From: an uncultured Odoribacter sp.
Lineage (GTDB): Bacteria; Bacteroidota; Bacteroidia; Bacteroidales; Marinifilaceae
Length of the DNA: 64,000 nt
Direction: 5' to 3'
Assembly (NCBI GenBank): GCA_900541415.1
Contig: UQJP01000013.1
Span: 43,110 to 107,109 of the forward strand
A model generated the notes under the pieces. That model saw only the letters and a program-made list of their open reading frames with translations. It had not been told where the DNA came from and searched no databases. Positions 61,249-64,000 of the stretch are shown piece by piece (the first letter of the stretch is position 1; the number at the start of each line of letters is the position of its first letter). The position numbers were made by a program, and so were the translations under genes.

Positions 61249-62430
61249 ATGTCTATAAAAGAATTTATCCAGGAACACCTGACCGACAACACCGACAAGC
61301 TACTATTGAACGCTTCCCGCTACCCGGGAATAGATGTGCCTTATGCGGTTAGTCAAATAACGGCACGCCGCCAAATTAAAGATAAGCTACCTTCCTGGTA
61401 TGCCAACGACGATATTGTTTTCCCTTCCCGCCTTTCTGCAGAACAATGTTCTTCCGAAACAACAGCCTGCTATAAACAACGGCTTATCACCGGAGATTGC
61501 GTTTGTGATCTGACCGGAGGCTTAGGAATCGATTCTTGCTATTTTGCCCGAAAGGCCAAAAAAGTGATCTACATTGAACGTTTCCCGGAGTACTGTGCCG
61601 CAGCACAGTCCAATTTCCGCGTTCTCGGAATAAACAACATACAGATATTAAACGCCGATGCGAGAGAACTGGCAGAAACCCTGACCGCCGATACTTTCTA
61701 TATCGATCCGGCGCGAAGGGCCGACGGTAACAAACGGGTATTCGCCCTCGCCGATTGCGAACCCGATGTCATACAATTAAAACCGATCTTATTGGAACAT
61801 GCCCAAAGGCTGATTGTCAAAATTTCCCCTATGGCGGATATTGATGAAACTTTGCGCCTGCTGCCTGAAACCACCGAAGTGCATGTGCTTTCTGTAAAGA
61901 ATGAATGTAAAGAATTACTGTTTATTTTAGAAAATCGCCCACACATCCCCCAACGGCAGGTAACGATTCATGCAGTCAATTACAAGACCGACGGGGATTG
62001 CCAGCTATTCACCTTTACTCCCGACGAAGAAAAAGCAGCAGAACTACATACTACCACGACCATTCAAAAATACCTTTACGAGCCTCACGCCGCGCTGCTC
62101 AAAAGCGGAGCTTTCAAACTGACAGCCACTCGCTTCGGCATGCAAAAGCTACATCGCCATAGCCATCTCTATACCTCAAACGACACCTGCCCGGACTTCC
62201 CCGGACGTCAATTCATCGTTCACGATGTGTTTGAATTTTCCGGGAAATTACTCAAGCAGCTACACAAAACCATTCCTCAGGCCAATATCACCACCCGCAA
62301 TTTCAACCTGTCCGTAGCCGATTTACGCAAACGCAGCGGCATCCGGGAAGGAGGCGATGTTTACCTGATGGCCACCACCACGGGTAATGAAAAACATATA
62401 CTCATCATGTGCCGCAAAGCTAGTTTTTAA
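61249..62430 (+). CDS. SAM-dependent methyltransferase with C-terminal THUMP-like domain
   Basis: A 393-residue enzyme. The Rossmann fold begins with CDLTGGLGIDSCYFARKAKKVIYIE, then ADAREL, and the catalytic-type loop YIDPARR. The C-terminal ~100 residues match the THUMP-like/ferredoxin-like domain described for PG_1098 proteins of Porphyromonas and relatives. Probably it modifies RNA, but the target is not established. Its 3' end overlaps the end of the converging propeller gene by 11 bases. Confidence 0.88.
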   Translation: MSIKEFIQEHLTDNTDKLLLNASRYPGIDVPYAVSQITARRQIKDKLPSWYANDDIVFPSRLSAEQCSSETTACYKQRLITGDCVCDLTGGLGIDSCYFARKAKKVIYIERFPEYCAAAQSNFRVLGINNIQILNADARELAETLTADTFYIDPARRADGNKRVFALADCEPDVIQLKPILLEHAQRLIVKISPMADIDETLRLLPETTEVHVLSVKNECKELLFILENRPHIPQRQVTIHAVNYKTDGDCQLFTFTPDEEKAAELHTTTTIQKYLYEPHAALLKSGAFKLTATRFGMQKLHRHSHLYTSNDTCPDFPGRQFIVHDVFEFSGKLLKQLHKTIPQANITTRNFNLSVADLRKRSGIREGGDVYLMATTTGNEKHILIMCRKASF

Positions 62431-63493
62431 AAGAAACGGAATCTTTCAATACATAACGAATCAACACCGGATTAGCCTCATCATCATTATAAAAGGGAGA
62501 TTGCATTTTGATTTTATACATAGACGAATCACTCATAAATATCCTATCTGGCATAAATTCCCAAGTAAATAATTGCTTGTTCAAATAACGAACTCCTGTA
62601 TCCCCGATAAAGTCGCTCATAATACCATCAAACATGGTTTTATTTTCTTGACAGTTTATCACACAAAGCCTTATCATTGCCTCATACGAATATATTATTG
62701 CATAATTTCCACCAATAGTAAAAATTTCAAATACATATGGAGGATTTATATTAAAAACATCATTGGCAGCCAATTGATTCATTTTTTTCTGTTTCTGTTT
62801 CTTTTGCAGATAGTTTACAGAAAATAATAACTGTGGCTTACCTAAATCCAATTTATAAACCTTGTCACTTCCTATCCCCACATACAACAAATGTCCATCA
62901 ACTTTGTGAAACACCGGCAAAGCTCTAAAATATAATTGGGCAACATCACCTTCTTCCAGTAAACTTTTTGTTGAACCGGCATCCACATCTAACAAATGTA
63001 AGCCTCTGCCTAAATGTGAATAAAGATAAACCTGCCCATTCTGACAAGCCAACCGAGAAAAATTTTCATTTACGCGAATAGTTTTCTCTATATTAAAATC
63101 CATATCAGTTACTAAAATTTTACCAGGAAAACATAAAATAAATAATTTATTATTGCTATAATCCAAATCTAAATCCCGAATCTCAATATATTCTAAAGGA
63201 CCTCTGCCCACCCGATGAAATTTCTGATCCGTTTTTCCATCTTTTCCATATTTATATATACTTTTTGTCTTTCCCGCATCCAGAAAAAAATAAGCTGAAT
63301 CAGTATCCAAAATCTTATCGATTTGTCCTATTAAAAATTGACTATCGGTAGCCAACGGGAGTAAGCATACAGAATCTGAAAAAACAGTAAATGACGCATA
63401 CCCTCGATTTGTACCTATCATAATCCCCTCATTTGCGGCCTGTTCCCGACATGATAATAAAACTAAAAATATAAACCAAAAATAATTTTTCAT
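62420..63493 (-). CDS. BF3164-like six-bladed beta-propeller lipoprotein
   Basis: A 357-residue protein with the lipoprotein signal MKNYFWFIFLVLLSC (Cys15). The body shows six repeats with a strand-turn pattern such as DSAYFFLDAGKTKSIYKYGKDGK and ITGGNYAIIYSYE, typical of the BF3164/TolB-like propeller family found beside NVEALA proteins. It probably sits on the outer membrane and binds a protein or peptide. The NVEALA gene lies 53 bases upstream on the same strand and likely forms an operon with it. The AT content is higher than in surrounding genes. Confidence 0.85.
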   Translation of the reverse strand: MKNYFWFIFLVLLSCREQAANEGIMIGTNRGYASFTVFSDSVCLLPLATDSQFLIGQIDKILDTDSAYFFLDAGKTKSIYKYGKDGKTDQKFHRVGRGPLEYIEIRDLDLDYSNNKLFILCFPGKILVTDMDFNIEKTIRVNENFSRLACQNGQVYLYSHLGRGLHLLDVDAGSTKSLLEEGDVAQLYFRALPVFHKVDGHLLYVGIGSDKVYKLDLGKPQLLFSVNYLQKKQKQKKMNQLAANDVFNINPPYVFEIFTIGGNYAIIYSYEAMIRLCVINCQENKTMFDGIMSDFIGDTGVRYLNKQLFTWEFMPDRIFMSDSSMYKIKMQSPFYNDDEANPVLIRYVLKDSVSFKN

Positions 63494-63546
63494 ATTGTAT
63501 CTAATTTAGTCTAATAGCTCAAATTTAAGCTATTAGACCAGAATTT

Positions 63547-63909
63547 TTATTTACTCCAAACATCCGCACACCTCTTATCCACTCCACAACGAACTTTAGG
63601 ACCATTTACATCTGTTGAATATAAGCAAGTTAAATCTGTCAAATCAACACTGACATTCAGTTTAACTTCTAATTTACCTAACTTACTAAGAAGTTTATTT
63701 AAAGAAGCTAATTCTGATGCAGTCTTTGCCGATACGACACACTTATCTTTATGTATATAACAACGAAACTCTGCAGATTCTGGATTCTCATCAGCTAAAG
63801 CTTCTACATTAGCCCAAACTGACAATTCCTGCTTATCAACATTAACCGAGTATACTCCGGCAATGGCAGCAATTACTGAAATGGCAAAAAATACAAATGA
63901 TTTTTTCAT
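63547..63909 (-). CDS. NVEALA domain-containing small secreted protein
   Basis: A 120-residue protein. An N-terminal membrane/signal helix (~4-22) is followed by the signature NVEALA at residues 34-39 and a Cys-containing region (C50, C57 and three more near the C-terminus, five in all). NVEALA proteins are small Bacteroidetes exported proteins found in multiple copies with propeller lipoproteins; function is unknown. It starts the pair with the propeller gene. Its 5' region is AT-rich to the window edge with no -7 element recognised. Confidence 0.87.
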   Translation of the reverse strand: MKKSFVFFAISVIAAIAGVYSVNVDKQELSVWANVEALADENPESAEFRCYIHKDKCVVSAKTASELASLNKLLSKLGKLEVKLNVSVDLTDLTCLYSTDVNGPKVRCGVDKRCADVWSK

Positions 63910-64000
63910 AAACTAATTTTTAATTATTATTATCATTTTTTTGTTTTTTAGAATATATGTTAAATAAAACCTCCTTTCTAATTGTTTATAAATCAACAAT

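Noticed and set aside
1..64000. Search for tRNA, rRNA, CRISPR arrays, insertion sequences, prophage or integrase genes
   Set aside because: No tandem spaced repeats, transposase motifs, integrase motifs or tRNA-like cloverleaf stretches were noticed by reading; a dedicated RNA search was not possible.

Overview
The window comes from a Bacteroidota genome, most probably order Bacteroidales. An Odoribacter- or Butyricimonas-like gut anaerobe is my guess from gene content, not from a search. The signs are: promoters of the Bacteroidetes type (-7 TAnnTTTG, often with TTG about 19-20 bases upstream), almost no Shine-Dalgarno sequences, a TonB receptor beside DUF4876 and DUF6850 proteins, an NVEALA peptide with a BF3164-like propeller lipoprotein, a DUF2027-Smr protein, a DUF4286-ruvC pair and a Bacteroidetes-type long signal peptidase I. 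Sixty coding regions are supported. I saw no tRNA, rRNA, CRISPR array, insertion sequence or prophage, so this reads as ordinary chromosome rich in housekeeping genes.

Layout. 1-6.7 kb: a signalling and envelope block on the + strand (phosphatase-family membrane protein, lone receiver, GT2 glycosyltransferase, large hybrid histidine kinase, secreted protein). 6.7-9.5 kb: rpsA-rnz on the minus strand. 9.7-17.7 kb: a probable envelope uptake locus with an AraC-type transmembrane regulator, a ferredoxin, a DUF4876 lipoprotein, a TonB receptor and a DUF6850 barrel. 18-30 kb: housekeeping (trmD, dipeptidyl peptidase, udk, VanX-like dipeptidase, acyltransferase, rplU-rpmA, serS, ruvC). 30-35.6 kb: a five-gene heterodisulfide-reductase-like iron-sulfur cluster, with a cysteine-rich degenerate receiver protein on its far side. 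36-46.6 kb: DJ-1, ndk, MarR regulator, thioredoxin, a four-domain CoA-disulfide-reductase/rhodanese/TusA/DsrE fusion, PhoH, lepB and dapB. 46.7-50 kb: thrS-infC-rpmI-rplT. 50-57.5 kb: rex, folC, a drug/metabolite-type permease, outer-membrane phospholipase A, DUF2027-Smr, trxB. 57.5-64 kb: a HTH repressor behind a possible attenuator, two orphan proteins, nhaD, a THUMP-like methyltransferase and the NVEALA pair.

How it fits together. Thiol and redox chemistry recurs: the Hdr-like complex, the sulfane-sulfur fusion protein, thioredoxin, thioredoxin reductase, Rex and a 2[4Fe-4S] ferredoxin. This suits a strict anaerobe that balances NADH, ferredoxin, quinone and low-molecular-weight thiols. 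The best candidates for little-described biology are the Hdr-like membrane complex with its cysteine-rich receiver neighbour, the infC gene that appears to start at ATA behind a Shine-Dalgarno overlapping the thrS stop, the nested palindrome/terminator before the HTH gene at 58 kb, and the triple operator in front of the sulfur-transfer fusion. Functions for these are inferred from motifs and context only.
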